From positions 1-64,000 of the forward strand of contig CAWATX010000002.1 of NCBI GenBank assembly GCA_963785065.1: DNA of 64,000 bases, in the 5' to 3' direction. Below the pieces are notes generated by a model. It had not been told where the DNA came from and ran no database searches. It was given only the letters and a program-made list of their open reading frames with translations. The stretch comes from CAVSRC01 sp963785065. GTDB lineage: Bacteria; Pseudomonadota; Alphaproteobacteria; Rhizobiales; Kaistiaceae. Shown here piece by piece: positions 26,409 through 35,419 of the stretch (positions are counted from its first letter, which is position 1; each line of letters begins with the position of its first letter). The position numbers and the translations under genes are program-made.

Positions 26409-28049
26409 TTACTCCTCCGGGCAGAGGTAATTGACGAAGGCCTGGGCGTCGAAGCGCGAGTCGAGCATGCCGTAGGTGGTGCGCCACGGCTTGCCGAGGC
26501 GGGTCTCAAGGAAGGCATCGGCGATCACCGCGGGGAAGCGCCGGCGCAGTGCCGCCGCCGCCACCGTCATGGCGAGCTGCTCGGTGAGGATGCGCGCCGC
26601 ACCCTCGTCGGCAAGCGCCACCGCGGTGGCCGCGCGCAGCACGTTCAATGTCGACTTGGCCGTGTTGCCGAGCGCATCCTCGATGCTGCTGAGCACCGCC
26701 TCCAGCGGTTCCGATGACTTGCGCAGGGTACGCATCACGTCGAGGCAGAGCACGTTGCCCGTGCCCTCCCAGATGGCGTAGACCGGCGCCTCGCGGTAGA
26801 GCCGCGGCAGCCGGCTCTCCTCGACATAGCCGTTGCCGCCGAGGCACTCCATCGCCTCGGCGATCATCCCCGGCGCGATCTTGGTGGACCAGTACTTGAC
26901 CGCCGGGGTCATCAGCCGGGCAAAGGCCGCCTCGGCCGGATCGTCATCGGCGCGGTCGTAGGATTCGGCCAGCCGGAAGGCGAGCGCGGCAGCCGCCACG
27001 GCGTCGAGCGCCATGTCGGCGAGCACCCGCGACATCAGCGCATGGTCGATGAGCAGCTGGCCGTGGGCGCGGCGGTGACGGGCATGGTGCACCGCTTCGG
27101 CGAGCGCCAGGCGCATCAGCGCCGCCGAGGATACGGCACTGTCGAGACGGGTCAGCGTCACCGTGTCTTCGATGACCTGCATCCCCTGCCCCGGCTCACC
27201 GATCAGCCATGCCACCGCTTCGTCGAACTCGGCCTCGGCGCTGGCATTGGAGCGATTGCCGGGCTTGTCCTTGAGGCGCATCAAGCGCATGCCGTTCTTG
27301 CGACCATCGGGCAGCAGGCGCGGCATGAAGAAGCACGACAGGCCGTCGATCGTCTGGGCGAGCACCAGGAAGGCATCGCTGGTCGGCGCCGACAGGAACC
27401 ACTTGTGTCCGGTCAGCCGCCACAGGCGGTCGCCGCCCTCGATCGCCTGGGTGTCGTTGGCATTGAAATCGCTGCCGCCCTGCTTCTCCGTCAGCCCCAT
27501 GCCGATGGTGACGCCGGCCTTCTCGGTCACCGGCCGTGCCGAAGAATCGTATCTGCGGCTACGGATGAGCGGCAGCCAGCGGTCGGTCAGCGAGCTGTTG
27601 TAGGCAAGGGCGGCGACGGCGCCGTTGGTCATGCTGAGCGGCATGATGTGCCCGGCCTCGACCTGGGCCGTCATATAGAGCCGCGCGGCGCGGGCGACGG
27701 CGCGCACGCTCGCCTCCTGGCCGTCGGCGTCCCACACCGAGCAGGTGAGGCCCGCGGCGACACTGCGCCGCATGAGCGCGTGCCAGGCCGGATGAAACTC
27801 GACCGTATCGATCCGCACCCCGGTGGCGTCGTGGGTCTTCAGAATCGGCGGGAAGGCATTGGCGATGCGGCCGAGCTCGAAGGTTTCCGCCGTGCCCCAT
27901 TGCTGGCCGAACTGGGTCAGCTCGTCGACCACCGCCATCGGCAGGCCCTCGACCAGGGCATTGAGGCCCGGATCGCTGGCAAACAGGTTGAGACCGGTCA
28001 GCGGCGGCGACTGATTGACGATTTCGTGTGTTTCGGCTGACGAAGCCAA
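26409..28049 (-). CDS. aidB: AidB-like acyl-CoA dehydrogenase
   Basis: The 546-residue protein has the AidB form of the acyl-CoA dehydrogenase fold, with signature GMGLTEKQGGSDFNANDT and, near the end, ECLGGNGYVEESRLPRLYRE and IWEGTGNVLCLDV. The length fits AidB (about 540) rather than ordinary acyl-CoA dehydrogenases (about 380). E. coli AidB is linked to the response to alkylating agents. No ada or alkA gene is nearby, so that role is only inferred. I chose the TTG at 28049, which has GGAGG 6 bases upstream. It is divergent from pyrB. Confidence 0.85.
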   Translation of the reverse strand: MASSAETHEIVNQSPPLTGLNLFASDPGLNALVEGLPMAVVDELTQFGQQWGTAETFELGRIANAFPPILKTHDATGVRIDTVEFHPAWHALMRRSVAAGLTCSVWDADGQEASVRAVARAARLYMTAQVEAGHIMPLSMTNGAVAALAYNSSLTDRWLPLIRSRRYDSSARPVTEKAGVTIGMGLTEKQGGSDFNANDTQAIEGGDRLWRLTGHKWFLSAPTSDAFLVLAQTIDGLSCFFMPRLLPDGRKNGMRLMRLKDKPGNRSNASAEAEFDEAVAWLIGEPGQGMQVIEDTVTLTRLDSAVSSAALMRLALAEAVHHARHRRAHGQLLIDHALMSRVLADMALDAVAAAALAFRLAESYDRADDDPAEAAFARLMTPAVKYWSTKIAPGMIAEAMECLGGNGYVEESRLPRLYREAPVYAIWEGTGNVLCLDVMRTLRKSSEPLEAVLSSIEDALGNTAKSTLNVLRAATAVALADEGAARILTEQLAMTVAAAALRRRFPAVIADAFLETRLGKPWRTTYGMLDSRFDAQAFVNYLCPEE

Positions 28050-28155
28050 GTCTACCCTCCAATCGCCGCACCCCCGGCGGCGATTCGCCTTGTTGATTAA
28101 CCTAGCACGCAGCCGCGCGCCACGCTTGCGGGACTGCGCGACTCCCCCTATAGCC

Positions 28156-29121
28156 ATGGCTTTGATGAACGCGCCCCCGCCCCCATCGGCCGTGACCTTC
28201 CCGCACCGCCATCTTTTGGGAATCGAGGGGCTTCAGCCCCAGGAAATTGTCGGACTTCTCGACCTTGCCGAACAGGCGGTGGAGGTCAGCCGCCAGATCG
28301 AGAAGAAGAAGGCGGTGCTGCGCGGGCGCACCCAGATCAACCTCTTCTTCGAGGCCTCCACCCGCACCCAGTCGTCCTTCGAGATCGCCGGCAAACGGCT
28401 CGGCGCCGACGTCATGAACATGGCGGTGGGCAATTCCGCGGTGAAGAAGGGCGAGACCCTGATCGACACGGCGATGACGCTGAACGCCATGCGGCCGGAT
28501 ATCCTGGTGGTGCGCCACCACGCCGCCGGCGCCGTCGAGTTGCTCTCCCACAAGGTCTCCTGCTCGGTCATCAATGCCGGCGACGGCGCCCACGAGCACC
28601 CCACCCAGGCGCTGCTCGACGCGCTCACCATCCGCCGCCACAAGGGCGACATAGCCGGCCTGACGGTGGCAATCTGCGGCGACATCGCCCATAGCCGCGT
28701 GGCCCGTTCGAACATCCTGCTGCTCAATGCGCTTGGCGCCCGCGTCCGCGTCATCGGCCCCTCGACCCTGCTGCCGCACAGCGTCGAACGCCTCGGCGTC
28801 ACCGCCTTCACCGACATGCGCAGCGGCCTCGCCGACGCCGACATCGTCATGATGCTGCGCCTGCAGCGCGAGCGCATGGACGGCAGCTTCGTGCCTTCAG
28901 TGCGCGAATATTTCCGTTATTTCGGCCTCGACCAGGAGAAGCTCTCCTGGGCCAAGCCCGATGCGCTGGTCATGCATCCCGGGCCGATGAACCGCGGCGT
29001 CGAGATTGACTCGGCCGTCGCCGACGGGCCCCAGAGCCTCATCCGCGAGCAGGTCGAGATGGGCGTGGCGGTGCGCATCGCCGTGCTCGAGGCGCTGGCC
29101 GCCCACCTGCCCAACCAGTGA
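28156..29121 (+). CDS. pyrB: Aspartate carbamoyltransferase catalytic subunit PyrB
   Basis: PyrB joins carbamoyl phosphate and aspartate in the pyrimidine pathway. The protein of 321 residues shows the carbamoyl-phosphate loop ASTRTQSSFE at 67-76, the motif HPTQALLDALT and the aspartate-binding HPGPMNRGVEI. A second ATG nine bases downstream is an alternative start. The stop overlaps the start of pyrC as GTGA, so the two subunits are made together. No PyrI is present, as expected for this type. Confidence 0.97.
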   Translation: MALMNAPPPPSAVTFPHRHLLGIEGLQPQEIVGLLDLAEQAVEVSRQIEKKKAVLRGRTQINLFFEASTRTQSSFEIAGKRLGADVMNMAVGNSAVKKGETLIDTAMTLNAMRPDILVVRHHAAGAVELLSHKVSCSVINAGDGAHEHPTQALLDALTIRRHKGDIAGLTVAICGDIAHSRVARSNILLLNALGARVRVIGPSTLLPHSVERLGVTAFTDMRSGLADADIVMMLRLQRERMDGSFVPSVREYFRYFGLDQEKLSWAKPDALVMHPGPMNRGVEIDSAVADGPQSLIREQVEMGVAVRIAVLEALAAHLPNQ

Positions 29122-30443
29122 GGCCGCCGGTGAGCCCGCAGAGCCACGACGGCCGCCCCATCGTCCTCACCAATGCCCGCATCGTCGATCCCTCGCGCAA
29201 TCTCGACGCAGCCGGCGCGGTGATCGTCGCCGACCGACGCATCGTTGCGGCCGGCCCCGAAGCGGTGAAGGCGGCGCGCCCGGCCGACGCCGAAATCGTC
29301 GACTGCAAGGGCGCCGTGGTCGCTCCCGGCCTCGTCGACATGCGCGTTTTCGTCGGCGAGCCTGGCGCCGAGCACCGCGAGACCTTCGCCTCCGCCGGCC
29401 AGGCGGCGGCCGCCGGCGGCGTCACCTCCATCGTCACCATGCCCGACACCGACCCGGTGATCGACGACATCGCCCTGGTCGACTTCATCGCGCTCCGCGC
29501 CCGCGACGAGACCGACGTGCGCGTCTACCCGACCGCCGCGCTGACCAAGGGACTTGAAGGCCGCGAGATGACCGAACTCGGCCTCCTCAAGGATGCCGGC
29601 GCGGTCGCCTTCACCGACGGGCGGCGCACGGTGATGAACGCCGCCGTCATGCGCCGGGCGCTGACCTATGGCCGCGACTTCGACGCGCTCATCATGCAGC
29701 ACCCCACCGACCCCGACCTGGTCGGCGCCGGCGTCATGAACGAGGGCGAGACGGCAACGCGCCTGGGGCTTCCCGGCATTCCGCGCGAGGCCGAGATCAC
29801 CGTGGTCGAGCGCGACATTCGCCTCGCCGGCCTCACCCGCGGGCGCTACCACGCCGCGCAGGTCTCCTGCGCCGCTTCGCTCGATGCCGTCCGTGCCGCC
29901 AAGCGCGCTGGGCTTCCGGTCACCTGCGGCGCCTCGATCAATCACCTGACCCTCAACGAGAACGACATCGGCGAATACCGCACCTTCTTCAAGCTGTCGC
30001 CGCCGCTGCGCCACGAGGATGACCGGCTGGCAATGGTCGCTGGCTTGGCCGACGGCACCATCGACGTGATCGTGTCGAGCCACGACCCGCAGGACGTGGA
30101 GACCAAGCGCCACCCCTTCGCCGAGGCCGCCGACGGCGCCGTCGGGCTGGAAACGCTGCTCGCCGCCGCGCTTCGCCTCGTCCATAACGGCGACGTCGAC
30201 ATGCTGACCTTGTTCCGGGCGCTGTCGACGCGGCCGGCGGAACTGCTCGGCCTCGAGGTCGGCCGCCTCGCCCCCGGCGCGCCCGCCGATCTCGTCGTCG
30301 TCGATACCGACGCCCCTTGGGTGGTCAATGCCGAGGCGCTGCGCTCGCGCTCCAAGAACACGCCCTTCGACGAGGCGAAGTTCCAAGGCCGCGTGCTGCG
30401 CACCCTCGTCGCCGGCAAGACGGTCTACCGCGCAGCAACCTGA
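29118..30443 (+). CDS. pyrC: Dihydroorotase-like protein PyrC, metal motif lost
   Basis: This is a 441-residue amidohydrolase of the dihydroorotase family, coupled to pyrB by a GTGA overlap. The family's HxH metal motif (normally D-x-H-x-H-L-R-E-P-G) reads DMRVFVGEPG at 74-83, so both histidines are replaced by Arg and Phe. Other family blocks remain (ALTKGLEGREMTELG, INHLTLNENDIG, PADLVVVDTDAPW). In some bacteria such a protein is an inactive partner that holds the aspartate carbamoyltransferase together, with a separate active dihydroorotase elsewhere. That is the likely case here. Confidence 0.9.
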   Translation: MRPPVSPQSHDGRPIVLTNARIVDPSRNLDAAGAVIVADRRIVAAGPEAVKAARPADAEIVDCKGAVVAPGLVDMRVFVGEPGAEHRETFASAGQAAAAGGVTSIVTMPDTDPVIDDIALVDFIALRARDETDVRVYPTAALTKGLEGREMTELGLLKDAGAVAFTDGRRTVMNAAVMRRALTYGRDFDALIMQHPTDPDLVGAGVMNEGETATRLGLPGIPREAEITVVERDIRLAGLTRGRYHAAQVSCAASLDAVRAAKRAGLPVTCGASINHLTLNENDIGEYRTFFKLSPPLRHEDDRLAMVAGLADGTIDVIVSSHDPQDVETKRHPFAEAADGAVGLETLLAAALRLVHNGDVDMLTLFRALSTRPAELLGLEVGRLAPGAPADLVVVDTDAPWVVNAEALRSRSKNTPFDEAKFQGRVLRTLVAGKTVYRAAT

Positions 30444-30468
30444 TAGCGCGAACCGGCCACGTCGTTCA

Positions 30469-30975
30469 TCAAGGCTCGGCCACGGGCCAGCCGTCCGCAT
30501 GGACAATGCGGAACAGCTTCATGCCGCTGACGTCGCTGGCGCCCCACCGCGCCGGTGGATGGGCCTTTGCCCAGGCGACGATCTGCGGATGGCCACGGGC
30601 GAGGTCAAGACCTTCCCGGGTGCCGTAGAGGCCGAGCACGGTGAGACGGTTCGCATCGTCGACACGGCGGAGCAGGTAGTCGACGCAGAAGACCTCGATC
30701 GTGCCAACGCGGAGCGTGAAGAGGTCGAATCGGGATTGCCGGAAGCCCACGGCGTCACCGTCCGGCGCAACCTGCCAGTCGGCAAAGACGGCAAAGCGCG
30801 GCGCCGCCCGCCAGCGCCCGCCGACATCGAAGAGGATTTCGAAAGCATCGGCGCCGGGGGCCACCGTCTCGGACCAAGCGAAGATCACCGCGACCCCGTC
30901 ACCATCGAGCGGCTCCAACACGAGCCGATCCGCACCGGCGCCCAGATTGCGCCCGCTTCGTCTGAGCACGAACAT
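30469..30975 (-). CDS. Hypothetical protein of 168 residues
   Basis: The ATG at 30975 has GGGAGGGCAGC just upstream and starts a compact protein rich in beta-prone segments (MFVLRRSGRNLGAGADRLVL, VAVIFAWSETVAPGADAFEI). There is no signal peptide, membrane helix or motif I can name. The DLARGHPQIVAWAKAHPP stretch resembles a helix-loop-helix in small unknown domains. It lies between pyrC (convergent) and the channel gene (divergent). Confidence 0.6.
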   Translation of the reverse strand: MFVLRRSGRNLGAGADRLVLEPLDGDGVAVIFAWSETVAPGADAFEILFDVGGRWRAAPRFAVFADWQVAPDGDAVGFRQSRFDLFTLRVGTIEVFCVDYLLRRVDDANRLTVLGLYGTREGLDLARGHPQIVAWAKAHPPARWGASDVSGMKLFRIVHADGWPVAEP

Positions 30976-31154
30976 GCCTGCTGCCCTCCCCGACTTGTCC
31001 TTCCCAACCTTAGCAAATGTGGCAAAGGACAAAATCCACCATGACCGCATCTGCCGGATGTCCAGCGTCTTGCCGGCCGCACGGATTGAGATAGGCTCGC
31101 CCGCCTCGGAGCAACCCCGGCGCACTTGCGCCCGGGAATATTTCGGGGGGCGAC

Positions 31155-33038
31155 ATGCGCAGGATCACCGTCCGCGAACGGCTACGCTATTCCTTCGACA
31201 ACGCCATGTCGCGGGGACCGCTGGCGCTGATCGCCTGGCTGCTTCTGCTTTCGCTGAGCGCGGTTCTGGCCATTTCCCTGTCGCTTTGGGCGATCGGATA
31301 CGCCCCCCAGAAATCCCTCATCGATCAGATCTGGTCCTTTGCGATCACCACCATGGCCTCGTTCGATCCGACCGAGGGCACCGAATGGCCGGCGCGGATC
31401 GCGACCATGCTTATCCTGTGCGTCGGTCTGTTCATCTTCAGCTCGCTTACCGGCACTCTGACGACCGGCCTCGACTCCAAACTGACCGAGCTGAGAGAGG
31501 GGCGCTCCCGCATCATCGAATCCGGCCAGACCGTCATTCTCGGATGGTCGGAGCAGATCTACACGATCGTCTCGGAACTGGTGCTGGCCAATGAGAGCCA
31601 ACCGCGATCCTGCATCGTGATCCTGGGCGACAGGGACAAGATCGAGATCGAGGACGACATCAGAAGCCACCTGAGCCACACCGGCCGCACCCGGATCATC
31701 GTGCGCCATGGCAACCCGATGGATAGCGCCGCGCTCGATATGGTCAGCCTCGAGACCGCCAAGTCGATCATCATCGTCCCGCCCGACAACGACCAGCCCG
31801 ACTCCGACGTCATCAAGACGCTGCTCGCCATCACCAATGCGGCGAACCGGTCCACTGGCCCCTATACCATCGTCACCGCCATCCGCGATCCGGACAACGC
31901 GGAAATCGCGCGCATGGCGGGCGCCGGCGACGTCGAGGTGGTCCAGATCGGCAACCTGGTGGCCCGCGTCATGGCGCAGACCTGCCGGCAGGCCGGCCTG
32001 TCGGTCGTCTACAACGAGCTGATGGGATTTTCCGGTAACGAATTCTGTTTCCAGAACGAACCCCGTCTTGCCGGCTGGACCTTCGGCGAGGCCGTTCTTG
32101 CCTACGAAGATACGGTCCTCATCGGCATCGCCACCGCCGCCGGTCGCGTCCTGCTCAATCCGCCGGCCGACCGTCCCATCGCTTCGGGCGAGCGGATCAT
32201 CGCAATTTCCGCGGACGACACCGCCGTGCACCTGTCGCCAAACCAGAAGCCGCAAATCCGCCAAGACCTGATCGCCGAGCTGCGCACCGCCGTGCCGACA
32301 CCCGAACACACGCTGATCCTCGGATGGAATCGCCACACGCCAACGATCATCGCCGAGCTGAAGCGGCTGACGCCGCCCGGTTCGTCGATCACCGTGCTCT
32401 CTCCGTCCAGCTGCCCCGCGGCAGAAGTGGACGAGACCTCTCCCGCCAACGGCCACACCGTCACCTTCCGCCAGGAGGAAACGACACACCGCCACGTTCT
32501 GGAAGCGGTCGACTTCGCAGGGATCGATCACGTCATCATCCTGTCCTACTCGGACGACCTCGGCGCGCAGCAGGCCGACGCCAAGACCTTGCTCACCCTC
32601 TTGCATCTGCGTGACATCGCGGAACGCAACGGCCATCCCTTCTCGATCGTCAGCGAGATGCAGGACGTGCGCAATCAGAAGCTGACCGAGGGCAACCGTG
32701 CCGACGATTTCGTCATTGGCAACCGGCTGGTGAGCCTGATGTTGTCGCAGGTCTCCGAGAACCGGCAATTGAGCGCCGTATTTGCCGAGCTTTTCGACGC
32801 AGAAGGATCGGAGATCTATTTCAAGCCTGTCGCGGACTATGTGCGGACCGGCACGGCCATGGATTTCTATACGGTCGTCGCAGCCGCCATGCGACGGCAG
32901 CACGTCGCCATCGGCTATCGGCTCAGTGCCCAATCGCGCGACGCCGCGCAGAATTATGGCGTGGTCATCAATCCGCTGAAATCGGCTCCCGTGACTTTCG
33001 CCGAGGGCGACCAGATCATCGTCCTTTCCCGCGATTGA
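31155..33038 (+). CDS. CASTOR/POLLUX-family putative ion channel protein
   Basis: The 627-residue protein has two membrane helices (about 23-47 and 75-97) with a pore-like segment between them (IWSFAITTMASFDPTEGTEW). Two RCK-like regions follow, each introduced by a Rossmann start (TVILGWSEQIYTIVSELV and TLILGWNRHTPTIIAELK). This architecture is that of the CASTOR/POLLUX family, known from plant nuclear ion channels of symbiosis and from bacterial relatives of unknown role. Ion selectivity cannot be told from sequence. It stands alone, with plsY downstream. Confidence 0.85.
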   Translation: MRRITVRERLRYSFDNAMSRGPLALIAWLLLLSLSAVLAISLSLWAIGYAPQKSLIDQIWSFAITTMASFDPTEGTEWPARIATMLILCVGLFIFSSLTGTLTTGLDSKLTELREGRSRIIESGQTVILGWSEQIYTIVSELVLANESQPRSCIVILGDRDKIEIEDDIRSHLSHTGRTRIIVRHGNPMDSAALDMVSLETAKSIIIVPPDNDQPDSDVIKTLLAITNAANRSTGPYTIVTAIRDPDNAEIARMAGAGDVEVVQIGNLVARVMAQTCRQAGLSVVYNELMGFSGNEFCFQNEPRLAGWTFGEAVLAYEDTVLIGIATAAGRVLLNPPADRPIASGERIIAISADDTAVHLSPNQKPQIRQDLIAELRTAVPTPEHTLILGWNRHTPTIIAELKRLTPPGSSITVLSPSSCPAAEVDETSPANGHTVTFRQEETTHRHVLEAVDFAGIDHVIILSYSDDLGAQQADAKTLLTLLHLRDIAERNGHPFSIVSEMQDVRNQKLTEGNRADDFVIGNRLVSLMLSQVSENRQLSAVFAELFDAEGSEIYFKPVADYVRTGTAMDFYTVVAAAMRRQHVAIGYRLSAQSRDAAQNYGVVINPLKSAPVTFAEGDQIIVLSRD

Positions 33039-33121
33039 ATGCGCCGCAATTGGCCGCAGCGCCGGTTGCCGGACATCGCGTCAGCGCCTAGTCTGCCGGC
33101 CAAAGTAGGGATGACTTCTTC

Positions 33122-33724
33122 ATGCCATTTCCCGTGGGCGCAAATGAGCTGGTGGCGCTCCTGCTCGGCTACCTTCTGGGCTCGATCCCCTTCGGCCTGA
33201 TCCTCACACGGCTGGCCGGCCATGGTGACGTCCGCGCCATCGGATCGGGCAATATCGGCGCCACCAACGTGCTGAGAACCGGCAACAAGGCCCTGGCCGC
33301 CGCGACCCTGCTTGGCGACGCCCTCAAGGGCACGGCAGCAGTCCTCATTGCCGGTGCCTGGCTGGGGCCGATGGCGGCGCTCACCGCCGGCTTCGGCGCC
33401 GTCCTTGGGCACTGCTTTCCGGTGTGGCTCAACTTCCGCGGCGGCAAGGGGGTGGCCACCTTTCTCGGTGTGCTGCTCGGCCTCGCCTGGCCGGTCGCCA
33501 TCGGCTTCGCGCTGGTGTGGATCGCCGTAGCCGCGCTCTTCCGCATCTCCTCGCTCGCCGCGCTGACCGCCAGCCTGCTGACGCCCATCGCCCTTTTCGC
33601 CACCGGCCGACCCGCCATGGCAATCCTGTTCGTCCTGCTCGCCGTGCTTCTGTGGCTGCGCCACATGCCCAACATCCGTCGCCTCATGGCTGGCACCGAA
33701 AGCCACATCGGCGAGAAGAAATGA
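33122..33724 (+). CDS. plsY: Glycerol-3-phosphate acyltransferase PlsY
   Basis: The 200-residue inner-membrane protein carries the PlsY motifs GSIPFGLIL, GSGNIGATNVLRTG and NFRGGKGVAT. PlsY transfers the acyl group from acyl-phosphate to glycerol-3-phosphate, the first step of phospholipid synthesis. Five or so membrane helices are visible, as usual. The end overlaps dprA as ATGA, an order common in Hyphomicrobiales. Confidence 0.97.
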   Translation: MPFPVGANELVALLLGYLLGSIPFGLILTRLAGHGDVRAIGSGNIGATNVLRTGNKALAAATLLGDALKGTAAVLIAGAWLGPMAALTAGFGAVLGHCFPVWLNFRGGKGVATFLGVLLGLAWPVAIGFALVWIAVAALFRISSLAALTASLLTPIALFATGRPAMAILFVLLAVLLWLRHMPNIRRLMAGTESHIGEKK

Positions 33725-34842
33725 CCGACACGGCGACAACGCCGGGCCTTTCGTATGAGCAGCGGCTGGCGTGGCTTCGCCTCATCCGCAGCGAGAACAT
33801 CGGGCCGGTCACCTTTCGCGAGCTGATCAATCATTTCGGCAGCGCCGCGGCGGCGATCGCCGCCGCCCCCAAGCTCGCCGAGCGCGGCGGCCGCCGCATC
33901 CGCATCGCCGATGAGGCGGACGCCGAGCGTGAACTCAAGGCGGTGGAGGCGATCGGCGCCAAACTGATCGCACTTGGCGAGGCCGGCTATCCGCCGGCAC
34001 TGCGCGACATCGAATCGGCGCCGCCGCTGATTGCCATACGCGGCGACACTGCCAGCTTGACGCGGCCGACGGTCGCCATCGTCGGCTCACGTAACGCCTC
34101 AATCGCCGGCCGCAAGTTTGCCATGCAGATCGCCCGCGGTCTCGGCGAGGCCGGCTTCACCGTCGCCTCCGGTCTCGCCCGCGGAATCGACGCTGCCGCC
34201 CATGAAGCCGCGCTCGCTTCCGGCACCGTCGCCGTCTTCGCCGGTGGGCTCGACCGCCCCTACCCGCCGGAAAACGTCGATCTCGCCGCGCGCATCGTCG
34301 CCTCCGGCGGCGCCTGGGTGAGCGAGATGCCCATGGGCTGGGAGCCGCGCGGGCGCGACTTTCCCCGCCGCAACCGCATCATTTCCGGCCTGTCGCTGGC
34401 GGTGGTCGTGGTCGAGGCGGCCAAACGCTCCGGCTCGTTGATCACCGCTCGGCGCGCCGCCGACCAGGGGCGCCTGGTCTTCGCCGTGCCTGGCTCGCCG
34501 CTCGACCCGCGCTCGGGCGGAACCAACGCCCTCATCAAGGACGGCGCCACGCTGGTCACCTCACCCACCGACATCATCGGCGAGATCATGCCGATGCTGG
34601 CACGCGAGATCGAATCGCGGCCCATCGTCGCCGAGGGCGCAGTTCAGCCGCCGGTCGATGCCGAAACGAGCGAGCGTGAGCGGATTGCCGCCGCTCTTGG
34701 TCAGGCACCGGTGGAGATCGACGAAATCATCCGCTTCACCGGCCTGTCACCGGCGGTGGTTCAACTGGTGCTGCTGGAACTCGATCTGGCCGGGCGCATC
34801 GAACGCATCGCCGGCGGGCGCGTACAGCTCACCGGCGGCTAG
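33721..34842 (+). CDS. dprA: DNA-processing protein DprA
   Basis: DprA loads RecA on incoming single-stranded DNA during transformation. The 373-residue protein has an N-terminal SAM-like region (LRLIRSENIGPVTFRELI), the Rossmann core (VAIVGSRNASIAGRKFA, ASGLARGIDAAAHEAAL, SEMPMG, RRNRIISGLS), and a C-terminal winged-helix-like domain (IDEIIRFTGLSPAVVQ). The length is normal. Translation is coupled to plsY. No competence uptake genes are in the window. Confidence 0.96.
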   Translation: MTDTATTPGLSYEQRLAWLRLIRSENIGPVTFRELINHFGSAAAAIAAAPKLAERGGRRIRIADEADAERELKAVEAIGAKLIALGEAGYPPALRDIESAPPLIAIRGDTASLTRPTVAIVGSRNASIAGRKFAMQIARGLGEAGFTVASGLARGIDAAAHEAALASGTVAVFAGGLDRPYPPENVDLAARIVASGGAWVSEMPMGWEPRGRDFPRRNRIISGLSLAVVVVEAAKRSGSLITARRAADQGRLVFAVPGSPLDPRSGGTNALIKDGATLVTSPTDIIGEIMPMLAREIESRPIVAEGAVQPPVDAETSERERIAAALGQAPVEIDEIIRFTGLSPAVVQLVLLELDLAGRIERIAGGRVQLTGG

Positions 34843-34872
34843 GTCCTGCTGCATCGATTCTTGCTGCGAAGA

Positions 34873-35055
34873 TCAGGCGCCCTCGGCCTGCTTCTTCCCG
34901 GCAACCGCGGCCTCGTCTTCCACCATGCCCAGAAGGTAGGCCAGAAAACCCAGGTCAGCCCTGACAGCAACGGTACGCAGTTCATGCGCAATCGCAGCAA
35001 TGTACTGAGCCGCTTCCTCGCCCTCAGGCTTCAGCGGCGGCTTGTTCAATTCCAT
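34873..35055 (-). CDS. Small conserved-looking hypothetical protein
   Basis: A 60-residue protein starting MELNKPPLKPEGEEAAQYIA and continuing through ELRTVAVRADLGFLAYLLGM. It forms two likely helices with protein-like composition and no low-complexity sequence. I believe I have seen similar short proteins beside topA or dprA in rhizobia but cannot name a family. It is convergent with dprA, with about 30 bases between the stops. It may share a transcript with the tiny membrane protein upstream. Confidence 0.6.
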   Translation of the reverse strand: MELNKPPLKPEGEEAAQYIAAIAHELRTVAVRADLGFLAYLLGMVEDEAAVAGKKQAEGA

Positions 35056-35087
35056 GCAGGCTCTGCCTCAAATCGGCCGCGTCGGCC

Positions 35088-35189
35088 TTAATCGAATACA
35101 ACCACAAATAGAAGTATAGCAAAGATAATAACCATAAGCGGTACGACGTACAAGTCCGCAATATTGCGCAGGGAATGCGCGGCAGGCAT
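35088..35189 (-). CDS. Possible 33-residue membrane protein
   Basis: From an ATG at 35189 this frame encodes a short polar start (MPAAHSLRNIADLY) followed by a strongly hydrophobic stretch (VVPLMVIIFAILLFVVVF) and a TAA. A single membrane span at the C-terminus is predicted. The local DNA is AT-rich compared with its surroundings, as expected for Val/Ile/Phe codons. The ribosome site is weak. It precedes the 60-residue gene on the same strand by 32 bases. Chance cannot be excluded. Confidence 0.35.
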   Translation of the reverse strand: MPAAHSLRNIADLYVVPLMVIIFAILLFVVVFD

Positions 35190-35419
35190 TGCGCACACGC
35201 CGCCGGCATACCATGTCAGCGGCTGGCACCGGCGGCCCGGTGACGGTCTGACACGCTCGCTTGCGCACCGGCGCTCGATTGACAGGCCAGACCGATTTCT
35301 GGAATGTCCCCCCGATCCGACCAGGGGGTCGCAGCGCGAAAAGCGTCCGGTGCGCCCCTGAAGATCTTTCTTTTCAAAGGGTTGGAGCTTCGGCTCAAGC
35401 CCCGCAGCCCGCGGCATCC

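Noticed and set aside
28917..30506. Open frame of 529 codons antisense to pyrC
   Set aside because: Shadow of pyrC; His/Asp/Gly-rich composition typical of antisense frames.
31182..32933. Open frame of 583 codons antisense to the channel gene
   Set aside because: Shadow of the channel gene with no domain signal.
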